A DNA stretch of 64,000 bases from Clostridiales bacterium (lineage in GTDB: Bacteria > Bacillota > Clostridia > Oscillospirales > Acutalibacteraceae): contig JAIKWV010000014.1 in assembly GCA_024684435.1 (NCBI GenBank), forward strand, positions 40,977 through 104,976, read 5' to 3'. This document shows, one piece after another, positions 18,271 to 27,862 of the stretch; position 1 is the stretch's first letter; each line of letters begins with the position of its first letter. A program made the translations under genes and the position numbers. Under the pieces are notes generated by a model. It made no database searches, was not told where the DNA came from, and was given only the letters and a program-made list of their open reading frames with translations.

Positions 18271-19194
18271 TTGAACATAGTATTTATGGGTACCCCAGAG
18301 TTCAGTGTTGCCTGCCTTCAAAGACTTATTGACGACGGGCACAATGTGCTTGGTGTATATACTCAGCCGGATAAGCCCTGCGGAAGGGGTCACAATTTAA
18401 CGCCGCCTCCCGTTAAGGTTTTGGCTCAGAGCAATAATATCCCGGTTTTTCAGCCGGTAACTCTTAAAGATGAAGCTGTTGTTGAGGAGCTTCGTAGAAT
18501 AGATCCTCAGCTTATAATAGTTGTAGCTTACGGCAAGATCCTGCCTCAAAGCGTTATAGATCTGCCGGAATACGGCTGTATAAATATACACGCATCTCTC
18601 TTGCCGAGATACAGAGGCGCCGCGCCGATACAGTGGTGTGTGCTGAACGGCGAAAAGACCACCGGCATCACATCCATGCAGATGGACGCGGGTCTTGATA
18701 CCGGAGATATGCTTATAAAACGTGAGATCGAGATCGGTGAAAACGAGACCTCCGGCGAGCTTCACGACAGGCTGTCTCTATTGGGCGCGGAGGTCATGTC
18801 AGATACAATAAAGCAGCTTGAAGCGGGGACGCTTTCACCTCAGAAGCAGGACGACAGCGCCTCAAATTACGCTCCCATGCTCACAAAGGCGCTTTGTCCC
18901 ATTGATTGGAATGACACGGCGCGGAACATTCATAATAAAGTAAGAGGCTTATCTCCGTGGCCTGTAGCGACCACGTCATATAACGGCAAAAATTTCAAGA
19001 TCCATGCCACGGAAATAATCAGCGGGCATGAGGGCAAACCCGGAGAAGTCGTTGATAATAAAGGCAGGCTGGTGGTTGCCTGCGGCGACGGACTTCTGGA
19101 GATAAAGATCCTGCAGGCAGAGGGCAAAAAAGCAATGCCCGCCAAGGATTTCCTTGCAGGGAATAAAATTGAAACAGGCAGCTTTTTAAGTTGA
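18271..19194 (+). CDS. fmt: Methionyl-tRNA formyltransferase
   Basis: A 307-residue enzyme using 10-formyl-THF to formylate initiator Met-tRNA. Motifs are MGTPEFSVACLQRL at the N-terminus and NIHASLLPRYRGAAPIQW, containing the catalytic Asn-His and SLLPxYRG loop, then a C-terminal tRNA-binding domain starting near WNDTARNIHNKVRGLSPWP. A TTG start follows AAGGAGG. Confidence 0.96.
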   Translation: MNIVFMGTPEFSVACLQRLIDDGHNVLGVYTQPDKPCGRGHNLTPPPVKVLAQSNNIPVFQPVTLKDEAVVEELRRIDPQLIIVVAYGKILPQSVIDLPEYGCINIHASLLPRYRGAAPIQWCVLNGEKTTGITSMQMDAGLDTGDMLIKREIEIGENETSGELHDRLSLLGAEVMSDTIKQLEAGTLSPQKQDDSASNYAPMLTKALCPIDWNDTARNIHNKVRGLSPWPVATTSYNGKNFKIHATEIISGHEGKPGEVVDNKGRLVVACGDGLLEIKILQAEGKKAMPAKDFLAGNKIETGSFLS

Positions 19195-19211
19195 TCACGA
19201 AAGGATAAGAT

Positions 19212-19904
19212 ATGGGATTTTTTTACTACGATCAATACTATTTTATGTTGGTGATTCCGGCATTTCTCTTTGCTCTGGCGATGCAGTTATTCGTAAAGAG
19301 CGCATATAATTCACAGTCAAAGATCAGAAACTCACGTGGAATAACGGGAGCCCAGGCAGCCGCAAGAGTGCTTTACCATTACGGCATCACAAACGTAAGG
19401 ATCGAACAGGTAGCGGGAACCATGACTGATCATTTTGACCCTAAAACTAACGTTATCAGACTTTCTGATGGAGTTTATAACAGCACATCCGTTGCGGCTG
19501 TGGGAATAGCCTGTCACGAGGCGGGACACGCGGCTCAGCATGCTGAAAACTATGCTCCGATAAGAATACGCAATTCCATACTTCCGGTTTGCAATATAGG
19601 TTCAACTATCGGATTTCCACTTGCCATTTTAGGCTATTTTTTAGGATTTGAACCGCTTATTTCGGTTGGTTTACTGTTGTACGCTCTGATCGCCGTATTT
19701 CAGTTGGTTACGCTCCCTGTGGAGTTCAATGCCAGCCGCAGAGCGCTTAAGGTCATTGAGGATGACAATATGCTTTGCGATGATGAATACAAAGGCGCAA
19801 AGAAAGTTTTATCAGCCGCAGCCATGACCTATGTCGCCGCGCTTGCGGTTTCCGTTGCAAACCTGTTGAGATTCATGCTCAGATTTTCAAGCCGAAGAAA
19901 CTGA
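19212..19904 (+). CDS. Membrane zinc metallopeptidase (YugP family)
   Basis: A 230-residue membrane protease-like protein. The zinc motif HEAGH is at residues 102-106 (in IACHEAGHAAQH), following SDGVYNSTSVAAVG. There is an N-terminal helix (residues 10-27) and two or three further helices. The later PVEFNASRRALKVIED supplies the third ligand region. Clostridial and bacillar genomes often place this gene between fmt and rsmB. Its substrate is unknown. Confidence 0.88.
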   Translation: MGFFYYDQYYFMLVIPAFLFALAMQLFVKSAYNSQSKIRNSRGITGAQAAARVLYHYGITNVRIEQVAGTMTDHFDPKTNVIRLSDGVYNSTSVAAVGIACHEAGHAAQHAENYAPIRIRNSILPVCNIGSTIGFPLAILGYFLGFEPLISVGLLLYALIAVFQLVTLPVEFNASRRALKVIEDDNMLCDDEYKGAKKVLSAAAMTYVAALAVSVANLLRFMLRFSSRRN

Positions 19905-19923
19905 CTGCCTAATATAAAGGATC

Positions 19924-21246
19924 GTGTTTAACTTGAAAACAGCCCGTCAGGTCGCCTTTGATGTGATCTATAAAATATTGACCGATAAGGCATATTCTAA
20001 CCTTACGCTGGATTCTGTGCTTTCCGGTGAAAGGCTTGATAACCGTGACGCGGCGCTGACCGGAGCCATAGTTTACGGCGTGCTTGAACGGATGCTGACC
20101 ATTGACTATAACCTGAGCAAATATTTGTCACAACCCATTAAGAAATTGAGACCTGAGGTCCATGTGGCGCTGCTTATAGGCGCTTATCAGATACTTTATA
20201 TGGATAAGATCCCTGTTTCGGCGGCGGTCAATGAAAGTGTCAAGCTGGCAATAAACAACAGATGTAAATTTGCTTCCGGTCTGGTAAACGCGGTGCTTCG
20301 CAAGGTGGCTTCATACGGAGAGGTGTTGCCTGATCCTGGGGACAACTGCAAATATTTAAGCGTAAAATATTCCTGCTCAGAGGAAATAGTATCTCTTTGG
20401 CTCAAAGCATACGGCAGGGAAAACACAATGGGAATACTGGAAAATTCAATAGGAAACGTTCCCACTGTCCTCAGAGTGAATACGACTAAAATAACTTCTG
20501 GTGAGCTTATTGAAAAATTATCTGCCGAGGGCATAACAGCACTTCCATGCAAAGAGGTGGAGGATGCCCTTACGATTGAGCACTGCGGTTCCCTTGAGGC
20601 TGCCGAATGTTATAAACAGGGATTGTTTCACGTTCAGGATACCGCGTCCCAGCTTTGCTGTAAAGCATTGGATGCGCGGGAAGGGCAAAGAGTTCTTGAC
20701 CTTTGCTCAGCCCCCGGGGGCAAATCTTTTACATTAGCTGAACGGATGAACAATATCGGTACGGTCTGTTCCTTTGACATTTATGAGCACCGGGTAAATC
20801 TTATCTCAAAGGGTGCCGAAAGGCTGGGGCTGACCTGCATAAAGCCTCAGCTCGGAGATGCCTCCGTCTTCAATGAAAAAATTGAAAAGGCGGACAGAGT
20901 TCTCTGCGACGTACCCTGTTCCGGTCTTGGCATAATACGAAGAAAACCGGAGATAAAATACAAGAAATTTGAAGATATTGACAAATTACCGGATTTGCAG
21001 TATCTTATATTGTGTAATTCTTCTTTATATTTAAAAAAAGGCGGCATATTGGTCTACTCCACCTGCGCCCTTGATCCTGCCGAAAATGACGAGGTCTGCG
21101 ACAGATTTCTTGCCGAACATCCGGAGTTCTGCAGTGTGGAAGTTTTAAATGATCTGAGAGACGGAAACAGCAGATACATAACTCTTATGCCCCACAAAAA
21201 TAATTCAGACGGATTTTTTATCGCCGCATTCACACATAAAGCTTAA
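19924..21246 (+). CDS. rsmB: 16S rRNA m5C967 methyltransferase
   Basis: A 440-residue RNA cytosine methyltransferase. The N-terminal NusB-like RNA-binding domain (to about residue 140) is followed by the SAM domain with LDLCSAPGGKSFTLAE, the first catalytic Cys in CDVPCSGLGIIRRKPE and the second in VYSTCALDPAEND. GTG at 19924 leaves only 3 bases after AAAGG, so TTG at 19933 may be the true start; they differ by three residues. Confidence 0.94.
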   Translation: MFNLKTARQVAFDVIYKILTDKAYSNLTLDSVLSGERLDNRDAALTGAIVYGVLERMLTIDYNLSKYLSQPIKKLRPEVHVALLIGAYQILYMDKIPVSAAVNESVKLAINNRCKFASGLVNAVLRKVASYGEVLPDPGDNCKYLSVKYSCSEEIVSLWLKAYGRENTMGILENSIGNVPTVLRVNTTKITSGELIEKLSAEGITALPCKEVEDALTIEHCGSLEAAECYKQGLFHVQDTASQLCCKALDAREGQRVLDLCSAPGGKSFTLAERMNNIGTVCSFDIYEHRVNLISKGAERLGLTCIKPQLGDASVFNEKIEKADRVLCDVPCSGLGIIRRKPEIKYKKFEDIDKLPDLQYLILCNSSLYLKKGGILVYSTCALDPAENDEVCDRFLAEHPEFCSVEVLNDLRDGNSRYITLMPHKNNSDGFFIAAFTHKA

Positions 21247-21257
21247 GGAGTAAAAAT

Positions 21258-22307
21258 TTGGACAGAGCAGATATAAAATCAATGTCGCTTTCGGAGCTTT
21301 CGGAGAAATGCAGAGCCTTTGATCTGCCTGCGTTCAGAGCAAAGCAGATATACAAGTGGCTTCAGGTCAGAGGAGTTGCCTCCTTTGATGAAATGACTGA
21401 TCTGTCCAGGGATCTTCGCGGCGTTCTCGCGGAGCACTTTGAGATCCTTTTCTGCTCTATAAAGCGCAAGCAGGTCTCCGCCCTTGACGGTACGGTAAAG
21501 TATCTGTTTGAGCTCAACGACGGCGAGCTTATTGAATCCGTGGTAATGAAATACAAGTACGGTTATACTATATGCGTATCGACCCAGGTGGGCTGCAAGA
21601 TGAATTGCGCCTTCTGCGCGTCTGGTCTGAGCGGATTTGTCCGTGATCTTTATCCTTCCGAGATACTCAGCCAGATACACGCCGCGCAAAACGATTTGGG
21701 CATTCAGATATCTCACATAGTCCTTATGGGTATGGGAGAACCTCTTGACAACTTTGATAATGTAATGAAGTTTCTCGATATCGTTTCAAATCCCGACGGA
21801 CTGAATATCAGCATGCGCAAAATATCTCTTTCCACCAGCGGGATCGTGCCGCGCATATATGATCTCCTTGAAAAGAAATTACAGCTTACGCTTTCAATAT
21901 CACTGCACGCGCCCAACGACGAAATACGCTCACGCATCATGCCGGTAAACAAAAAATACGGCATTGATGAACTGCTCAAGGCGTGCAGGACGTACGCAAA
22001 GACCACTTCCCGCCGCATATCCTTTGAATATGCGTTGATAAGCGGCGTTACGGATACTGACGAATGCGCCGTTGAATTAGCTTCAAAGCTTAAAAATATG
22101 CTGTGTCATGTCAATCTGATCCCGGTAAATGAGGTCACGGAAAACTCCTTCAAAAGACCCGGAGCGGAAAGAACGGAACGGTTTATGGGGATCCTTGAAA
22201 ATAACGGGATAAACGCCACGGTACGGCGTAGCTTAGGCTCTGATATAGATGCATCCTGCGGTCAACTCAGAAACAGGCATAAGAAAGGGGAAAAATCAGT
22301 TTGTTAG
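21258..22307 (+). CDS. rlmN: Dual-specificity RNA m2A2503 methyltransferase
   Basis: A 349-residue radical-SAM enzyme that methylates 23S rRNA A2503 and some tRNAs. The iron-sulfur motif is CKMNCAFC (Cys113, Cys117, Cys120). Later motifs are MGMGEPLDNFDNV, SLSTSGIVPRI, LSISLHAPNDE, and the C-terminal SDIDASCGQLR with the catalytic Cys. A TTG start has AAGGAG 7 bases upstream. It overlaps the phosphatase gene by 7 bases. Confidence 0.96.
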   Translation: MDRADIKSMSLSELSEKCRAFDLPAFRAKQIYKWLQVRGVASFDEMTDLSRDLRGVLAEHFEILFCSIKRKQVSALDGTVKYLFELNDGELIESVVMKYKYGYTICVSTQVGCKMNCAFCASGLSGFVRDLYPSEILSQIHAAQNDLGIQISHIVLMGMGEPLDNFDNVMKFLDIVSNPDGLNISMRKISLSTSGIVPRIYDLLEKKLQLTLSISLHAPNDEIRSRIMPVNKKYGIDELLKACRTYAKTTSRRISFEYALISGVTDTDECAVELASKLKNMLCHVNLIPVNEVTENSFKRPGAERTERFMGILENNGINATVRRSLGSDIDASCGQLRNRHKKGEKSVC

Positions 22308-23032
22308 TTGTTGCAAAAACCGACATCGGTAAGGTCCGTTCCTCCAATCAGGACAGCTACAACATCGGAGAATTTCAGAACGGTGTTGTGTGGGCTGTTG
22401 TCTGTGACGGTATGGGCGGAGCGAACGGCGGAAATGTTGCCAGCGCAGCTGCCGTAAAAATGATTTCGGACAAAATTACCACTTGCTACTATGACGGTAT
22501 GAGCGGTAATTCCATACGCAATATGCTGCTTTCTTCTATTGAGACGGCAAATGTCTGCGTTTATGAGATGAGCCAGTCGAACGAAAGCTTGTACGGCATG
22601 GGTACAACTGTGGTCGCCGCGATAGCTACGGCGGACACGGTATATATAGCCCACGCCGGTGACAGCCGCGCCTATATGTTCAGCGACGGAAGCATCACTC
22701 AGCTTACAAAGGATCATTCGGTAGTGCAGGATATGGTTGAACGCGGTCAGATCACTCAGGATGAGGCGCGCGTCCATCCCGGCAAAAATCTGATAACGAG
22801 GGCTCTTGGAGTTGACAGCACTCTTGACATTGATTTTTATATAGAGGACTTCAACAAAGATGATATTTTAATGATATGCACAGACGGTTTGACAAATTTT
22901 GTTGATACCGAAATTATAAACAGCACATTTAAAGAATCAGACTTCGGCGACTTTGCGGACAAACTTGTTGAAATTGCAAATGACAACGGCGGAGGGGATA
23001 ACATAACCGTTGTTGCCATAGCAAACAATTAA
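22301..23032 (+). CDS. prpC: PP2C-type Ser/Thr phosphatase
   Basis: A 243-residue metal-dependent phosphatase, partner of the adjacent PASTA kinase. Motifs are RSSNQDSYNIGE, the metal-binding VVCDGMGGANGGNVAS, AHAGDSRAYMF, TKDHSVVQDMVERGQI and the late DNGGGDNITVV. It starts with TTG behind AAAGGGG and overlaps rlmN. It dephosphorylates PrkC and its targets in known systems. Confidence 0.95.
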   Translation: MLVVAKTDIGKVRSSNQDSYNIGEFQNGVVWAVVCDGMGGANGGNVASAAAVKMISDKITTCYYDGMSGNSIRNMLLSSIETANVCVYEMSQSNESLYGMGTTVVAAIATADTVYIAHAGDSRAYMFSDGSITQLTKDHSVVQDMVERGQITQDEARVHPGKNLITRALGVDSTLDIDFYIEDFNKDDILMICTDGLTNFVDTEIINSTFKESDFGDFADKLVEIANDNGGGDNITVVAIANN

Positions 23033-23046
23033 CGGGAGTGTAAAGT

Positions 23047-25257
23047 ATGGAAAATTATGAAGGAAAAATTCTTGACGGGCGATACGAGATAAGGGAAACT
23101 ATAGGTATAGGCGGCATGGCTGTCGTTTACAAGGCTTACGACAATATTGACGACAGGATAGTTGCGGTAAAGATCCTTAAGGACGAATTCCTTGCAAATG
23201 AGGAATTTCGCCGCAGATTCAAGAACGAATCAAAGGCAATTGCTGTTTTATCACACCCAAACATAGTAAAGGTCTATGATGTCAGCTACGGTGACAGACT
23301 TCAGTATATCGTCATGGAGTATGTCGAGGGTATAACCCTTAAGGAATATATCCAGCAGCAGGGTAAGATAGACATCAAGGAAGCCGTGCATTTTACAACA
23401 CAGATACTGCGCGCACTCCAGCACGCTCATGATAAAGGGATCGTGCACAGAGACGTAAAACCGCAGAATATCATGCTTCTTCGTAACGGTACGGTAAAGG
23501 TTACGGATTTCGGCATTGCTAGATTCAGCAGAAGCGAAACAAGGACTATGACGGAAAACGCCATAGGTTCGGTGCATTATATCAGCCCGGAGCAGGCAAG
23601 GGGAGATATTACCGACGATAAAGCTGATATCTATTCCGTTGGAGTAGTTATGTATGAAATGGTGACAGGTCAACTGCCGTTCCAGTCTGACAATACTGTT
23701 TCCGTCGCTATCATGCAACTTCAGTCGACCCCCAAGCGTCCAAGCGCTCTGAATCCGCATATCCCTATAGGACTGGAACAGATAATCCTCCGCGCCATGC
23801 GCAAAAGCCCGGCGGAGAGGTATCAGTCGGTTGCGGAAATGCTTTTGGCGATCGACGAATTCAAACGCAATCCCTCGGTTCGCTTTGATTACAACTATTT
23901 TGTGGACGATGAACCTACAAAATATGTCAAACGACCGAATAATTACCGCGATCCCCAAGCTGCAAATAACACTAACAGAGCAAATAAAGTCGAGGATGAC
24001 AGTTATGACAATGATGATGATAACCGCAGCAGAAGTATTCCCATCATTACCGGTATAGTTGTCGGTCTTGTGGTAGTGATAGGACTGGTATTCGGCTTGC
24101 TTATATTTACGGGATTTTTTGAAGAGGACAAAATCGAAGTCCCGGATTTCTTAAATAAAAATTATTATTTTGAAATTGAAAATAATTCTGAATATAAGGA
24201 TTTTAAGTTTAAGATCGAGCAGGAACAGAACAGCAAATATGAAAACGGCATAGTATTCAAGCAGGATCCCACAAAGGGTCAAAAAGTAAGTAAAGGCAAG
24301 GAGATCACTCTTTATGTGGCAAGCAATGCCAAAAAGACGGTGGTGCCTGACGTTGTGGGACGAACATTCTCCGACGCAAAAGATATTATGGCGGCGGCAG
24401 GACTTAAGGTTTATTCTGTTCTCGAGTACAGCACCACGGAAGAACACGGTACGGTAATAAGGACAACACCTGAAAAGGACACTGAAGTTGACAACGGTAC
24501 GACGGTAACTCTCGTTATTGCCAATGATGAGGACGAAAACGCAACAGAGGTTCCCAATATAGTAGGCTGGAGTCTTGAAAACGCAAGAGGAATGCTGGAG
24601 TCCGTTGGTCTTACGCTGGATGAAAACGTCAAAAAGGAAGACAGCGACAAAGAATACGGTATCGTTATCAGTCAGAGCATTTCCGACAAGAAGGTGCCGA
24701 AGGGAACTAAAATCTCTGTCGTTATAAGCAGCGGCATACCCGCTGCCTCTGAGGCAAGTGTTTCTGTCAAACTTCCTAATCTCGGTTCAGGAGTGGACGG
24801 AAATATTAAGGTTTATCTTGATAACGTTATAGTGTCCGATCTGTCAGACAAAATAATTCTGCTTAACGGTAAAGATTATAACTTTAAGGTCAAAGGTTCC
24901 GGTACGAACAAGGCTCTTGAGGTTTATGTTGACGGGAATAAGATCTATGACTGTACAATAGATTTTACCAAAAAGCCTCCTGAACTCAGCAATGTTCAGA
25001 CTTATGACTACGACTCGTCAAACAAAAAAGCCTTCGTTCCCGATGTTGTCGGAAACAGTAGAAGTAAAGCTGTTCAGTCAATAAAGGCCGCAGGATTTCC
25101 TAATATAAACGTGATTGAAGAAGTTACCTACGATTCTGAGAAGGACGGTATAGTGTTTAATCAGGATCCTGCTCACAGTGTGTTTACAAAATATCTTCTG
25201 AGCACCCCTGTAACTATATACGTTTATAAATACCCGTATGAATATGAGGAAAATTAA
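23047..25257 (+). CDS. prkC: PASTA-domain Ser/Thr protein kinase
   Basis: A 736-residue membrane kinase. The kinase domain spans about residues 10-275: GIGGMAVVYKA, catalytic Lys42, HRDVKPQNIML, DFGIAR, SPEQARG. A linker rich in Asp/Asn leads to one transmembrane helix (about 333-360). Outside are three successive PASTA repeats (starting near IEVPDFL, TVVPDVVG and EVPNIVGW), a beta-rich non-PASTA segment (about 565-660) and a fourth PASTA starting AFVPDVVG. PASTA domains sense peptidoglycan fragments; in Bacillus PrkC triggers spore germination by muropeptides. Confidence 0.95.
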   Translation: MENYEGKILDGRYEIRETIGIGGMAVVYKAYDNIDDRIVAVKILKDEFLANEEFRRRFKNESKAIAVLSHPNIVKVYDVSYGDRLQYIVMEYVEGITLKEYIQQQGKIDIKEAVHFTTQILRALQHAHDKGIVHRDVKPQNIMLLRNGTVKVTDFGIARFSRSETRTMTENAIGSVHYISPEQARGDITDDKADIYSVGVVMYEMVTGQLPFQSDNTVSVAIMQLQSTPKRPSALNPHIPIGLEQIILRAMRKSPAERYQSVAEMLLAIDEFKRNPSVRFDYNYFVDDEPTKYVKRPNNYRDPQAANNTNRANKVEDDSYDNDDDNRSRSIPIITGIVVGLVVVIGLVFGLLIFTGFFEEDKIEVPDFLNKNYYFEIENNSEYKDFKFKIEQEQNSKYENGIVFKQDPTKGQKVSKGKEITLYVASNAKKTVVPDVVGRTFSDAKDIMAAAGLKVYSVLEYSTTEEHGTVIRTTPEKDTEVDNGTTVTLVIANDEDENATEVPNIVGWSLENARGMLESVGLTLDENVKKEDSDKEYGIVISQSISDKKVPKGTKISVVISSGIPAASEASVSVKLPNLGSGVDGNIKVYLDNVIVSDLSDKIILLNGKDYNFKVKGSGTNKALEVYVDGNKIYDCTIDFTKKPPELSNVQTYDYDSSNKKAFVPDVVGNSRSKAVQSIKAAGFPNINVIEEVTYDSEKDGIVFNQDPAHSVFTKYLLSTPVTIYVYKYPYEYEEN

Positions 25258-25279
25258 CTGACGGTTTCAGGTGATTTTA

Positions 25280-26164
25280 TTGATTAAGCTTGACGGAATA
25301 ATCATAAAAGGCATCGGTGGCTTCTATTATGTTGAAGTCGCTGATGTTTTGTATGAATGCAAAGCGCGAGGACTGTTTCGCAAAGACGGTATCGTTCCCT
25401 TGGCAGGGGACAGAGTTTCAATTGAGGTTGATGATGATAATAAAGGTACTGTTGTCTCGATCGGGGAAAGAAAAAATTATCTGATCCGTCCTCCTGTGGC
25501 AAATATCGACAGACTCTTTATTGTGGCGTCTACGGTGGAGCCGAGACCCAGCACGCTGGTTATCGATAAGCTTACGGCATCAGCTGAAAACAAAGGCATA
25601 ACCCCTGTCATCGTAATAACGAAATCAGACATCAAATCTTCGGATGAGCTTGCCGCGGCATATAAGCATTCAGGTATTAAAACGATAAGCGTCTGCAGTG
25701 TTACCGGTGAAGGGATAGACGAGGTAAAGGCGGAATTAAAGGGTCGCATAAGCGCCTTTGCAGGTAATTCGGGAGTGGGAAAATCAACTCTGCTCAACGC
25801 CATTGACAAAAGGCTGAACCTTCAAACCGGTGAGATCAGCGACAAGCTGGGCAGGGGAAGACACACGACCAGACACATTGAATTATATAAGACCTGCGGA
25901 GGTTATGTTGCGGATACCCCGGGCTTCGCCTCGTTTACTCTGGAGGAAAGGGAATTTATTTCAAAGGAAGACCTGCCATTCTGCTTTCCGGAGTTTCTGC
26001 CTTATCTTGGAAAATGTAAATTTTCAACCTGTACTCATGTTTGCGATAAGGGCTGTAAAATAGTTGAAGCCGTGAAAAACGGAGAGATCGACGAATCCCG
26101 GCACAACAGTTATATCGCAATGTACAACGAGGTAAAAGATATCAAAGAGTGGAACATAAAGTAA
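25280..26164 (+). CDS. rsgA: Ribosome small-subunit GTPase RsgA
   Basis: A 294-residue circularly permuted GTPase for late 30S maturation. An N-terminal OB-fold is followed by the NKxD-like TKSD, then the P-loop FAGNSGVGKSTLLNAI, DTPGF and a C-terminal zinc site (CKFSTCTHVCDKGC). The TTG at 25280 is preferred to a GTG 9 bases earlier because the GGTGA ribosome site lies at the latter. It closes the standard prpC-prkC-rsgA run; rpe and a thiamine pyrophosphokinase gene, often next, are missing. Confidence 0.95.
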   Translation: MIKLDGIIIKGIGGFYYVEVADVLYECKARGLFRKDGIVPLAGDRVSIEVDDDNKGTVVSIGERKNYLIRPPVANIDRLFIVASTVEPRPSTLVIDKLTASAENKGITPVIVITKSDIKSSDELAAAYKHSGIKTISVCSVTGEGIDEVKAELKGRISAFAGNSGVGKSTLLNAIDKRLNLQTGEISDKLGRGRHTTRHIELYKTCGGYVADTPGFASFTLEEREFISKEDLPFCFPEFLPYLGKCKFSTCTHVCDKGCKIVEAVKNGEIDESRHNSYIAMYNEVKDIKEWNIK

Positions 26165-26196
26165 AATATAACAACCTTCAAAGGATCGACAGCTAT

Positions 26197-27216
26197 ATGA
26201 AAATTCTTGTTACCGGAGGGGCCGGATTTATAGGAAGCAACTTTATTTACCATATGCTTTCCGAGCATCCCGATTATGACATAGTTTGTCTTGACGCCCT
26301 GACATACGCCGGAAATCTTCATACCCTTGAACCTGCGCTGAAAAACAGTCGCTTTAAGTTTGTCAAAGGGGATATTACGGACAGGAACGCTGTATTTGAG
26401 CTTTTCAAAAACGAAAAGTTTGATACCGTTGTCAACTTTGCCGCTGAAAGTCACGTCGACCGTTCCATAAATGATCCCGCCATATTCCTGTCAACGAACG
26501 TTATGGGTACTCAGGTGCTTCTTGACGCGTGCCGTGAATTCGGTGTGTCCAGATTTCATCAGATATCCACAGATGAGGTGTACGGTGATCTGCCTCTGGA
26601 CAGACCGGATCTTTTCTTTACCGAGGAAACTCCGATTCATGCGTCAAGCCCCTACTCAGCCAGCAAGGCGGGTGCCGATCTGCTCGTTCTGGCGTATTAC
26701 AGAACGTATGGACTTCCTGTCACCGTATCACGCTGTTCAAACAACTACGGTCCCTATCATTTCCCGGAAAAGCTTATTCCTCTTATAATCGTCAATCTTC
26801 TGCACGATAAGCCCATACCGGTTTACGGAACAGGGGAAAATATCCGTGACTGGCTCTATGTGGAGGATCATTGCAAAGCGGTCGATCTTGTAATACACAA
26901 GGGTACGCCCGGCGAGGTCTACAACATCGGCGGACACAACGAGATGAAAAATATCGACGTGGTCAAGCTTGTTATTTCAGAGCTGGGTAAAAGCGAGGAT
27001 CTTATCACATATGTGAAAGACCGGGCGGGTCACGATAAACGCTATGCTATCGATCCCACAAAGATACACAGAGAATTGGGCTGGTCTCCTGAAGTAAAAT
27101 TCAAGGATGGCATCAAAAAGACCGTTCAATGGTATCTGGACAACAGAGAATGGTGGGAAGATCTGATCTCAGGGGAATATATAAATTACTACGAAAAAAT
27201 GTACAAGAACAGATAA
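26197..27216 (+). CDS. rfbB: dTDP-glucose 4,6-dehydratase
   Basis: A 339-residue short-chain dehydrogenase of the extended type. It makes dTDP-4-keto-6-deoxyglucose for rhamnose and other deoxysugars. Motifs are VTGGAGFIGSNF at the N-terminus, the catalytic region STDEVYGDL, and YSASKAGAD, then RCSNNYGPYHFPEKLIP. The ATG at 26197 gives the usual N-terminus MKILVTGG; an upstream in-frame start overlaps rsgA. The other rfb genes are not in the window, so it acts as an orphan here. Confidence 0.95.
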   Translation: MKILVTGGAGFIGSNFIYHMLSEHPDYDIVCLDALTYAGNLHTLEPALKNSRFKFVKGDITDRNAVFELFKNEKFDTVVNFAAESHVDRSINDPAIFLSTNVMGTQVLLDACREFGVSRFHQISTDEVYGDLPLDRPDLFFTEETPIHASSPYSASKAGADLLVLAYYRTYGLPVTVSRCSNNYGPYHFPEKLIPLIIVNLLHDKPIPVYGTGENIRDWLYVEDHCKAVDLVIHKGTPGEVYNIGGHNEMKNIDVVKLVISELGKSEDLITYVKDRAGHDKRYAIDPTKIHRELGWSPEVKFKDGIKKTVQWYLDNREWWEDLISGEYINYYEKMYKNR

Positions 27217-27221
27217 AAACA

Positions 27222-27275
27222 CAGACCCTCGGATTTGCCTTAAGGCAGTTCCAAGGGTCTGAATCTATTTATATT
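27222..27275. terminator. Long bidirectional terminator
   Basis: CAGACCCT and AGGGTCTG outer arms, a GGA/TCC inner pairing and a central GCCTTAAGGC palindrome form a long stem between convergent genes. T-rich sequence follows on the plus strand. Confidence 0.8.
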
Positions 27276-27277
27276 AC

Positions 27278-27712
27278 TTATTCTAATGTTTGAGTTGCAA
27301 CGAGTTCAACATCCTCAGCCGGGACAATACGGTAAACCTTTCCGTCATCGTCCACCATGCTTATTGGAATATCCGGCAGTATGGAGTGGAAGCTTTCAAC
27401 AAATCTGCTGCTCTTTTCTTTCGGGAAACCTGTAAGCATGGTCAGGGTGTTCTTTTTTACCGCATAGCCTGAGATCACAAAAACAGGGGAATCGTTAAAG
27501 AAGATCGTCATTTGCGCGTTGGCGTCGGTTGCGACCTTCTGAAGCTCGCACAAAGCCTCCAGATCCGGATTTAAACATGCTTTTTGAGGGAATACACATA
27601 ATATTTCAAGGTTTGCATTATGTTGTTTTGCTAAAACCTTACCGACTTCAATAAGCTTTGAACAGGATAACTGCGGTGTTACGCAGGCAAGTATACATCT
27701 GTTGGCTGACAT
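27278..27712 (-). CDS. Universal-stress-protein-like domain protein
   Basis: A 144-residue protein beginning MSANRCILACVTPQLSCSKLIEVGKVLAKQ, then NLEILCVFP, a strand-helix-strand opening like the UspA/KdpD alpha/beta fold. The second half is less typical. No ATP-binding G-x2-G-x9-G motif is obvious. GGAGG is 9 bases before the ATG. It stands alone between the rfbB terminator and the glycosyltransferase. The assignment is to fold only. Confidence 0.6.
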   Translation of the reverse strand: MSANRCILACVTPQLSCSKLIEVGKVLAKQHNANLEILCVFPQKACLNPDLEALCELQKVATDANAQMTIFFNDSPVFVISGYAVKKNTLTMLTGFPKEKSSRFVESFHSILPDIPISMVDDDGKVYRIVPAEDVELVATQTLE

Positions 27713-27862
27713 ACGCGATTACCTCCTCTGAGATTTATTTTATATTTCAAGGTTCGGTCTGAATAATTGCCGTAAACATACTATAACATGATCCGGGTAG
27801 AAAATTCTGTAGAAAATAGGTGTATAAATCGTAAACAATTTGTGAACAAGAAAGTTCGACTG

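Noticed and set aside
19212..19904. HtpX protease
   Set aside because: HEAGH is present but the length, helix pattern and fmt-rsmB position fit the YugP family better.
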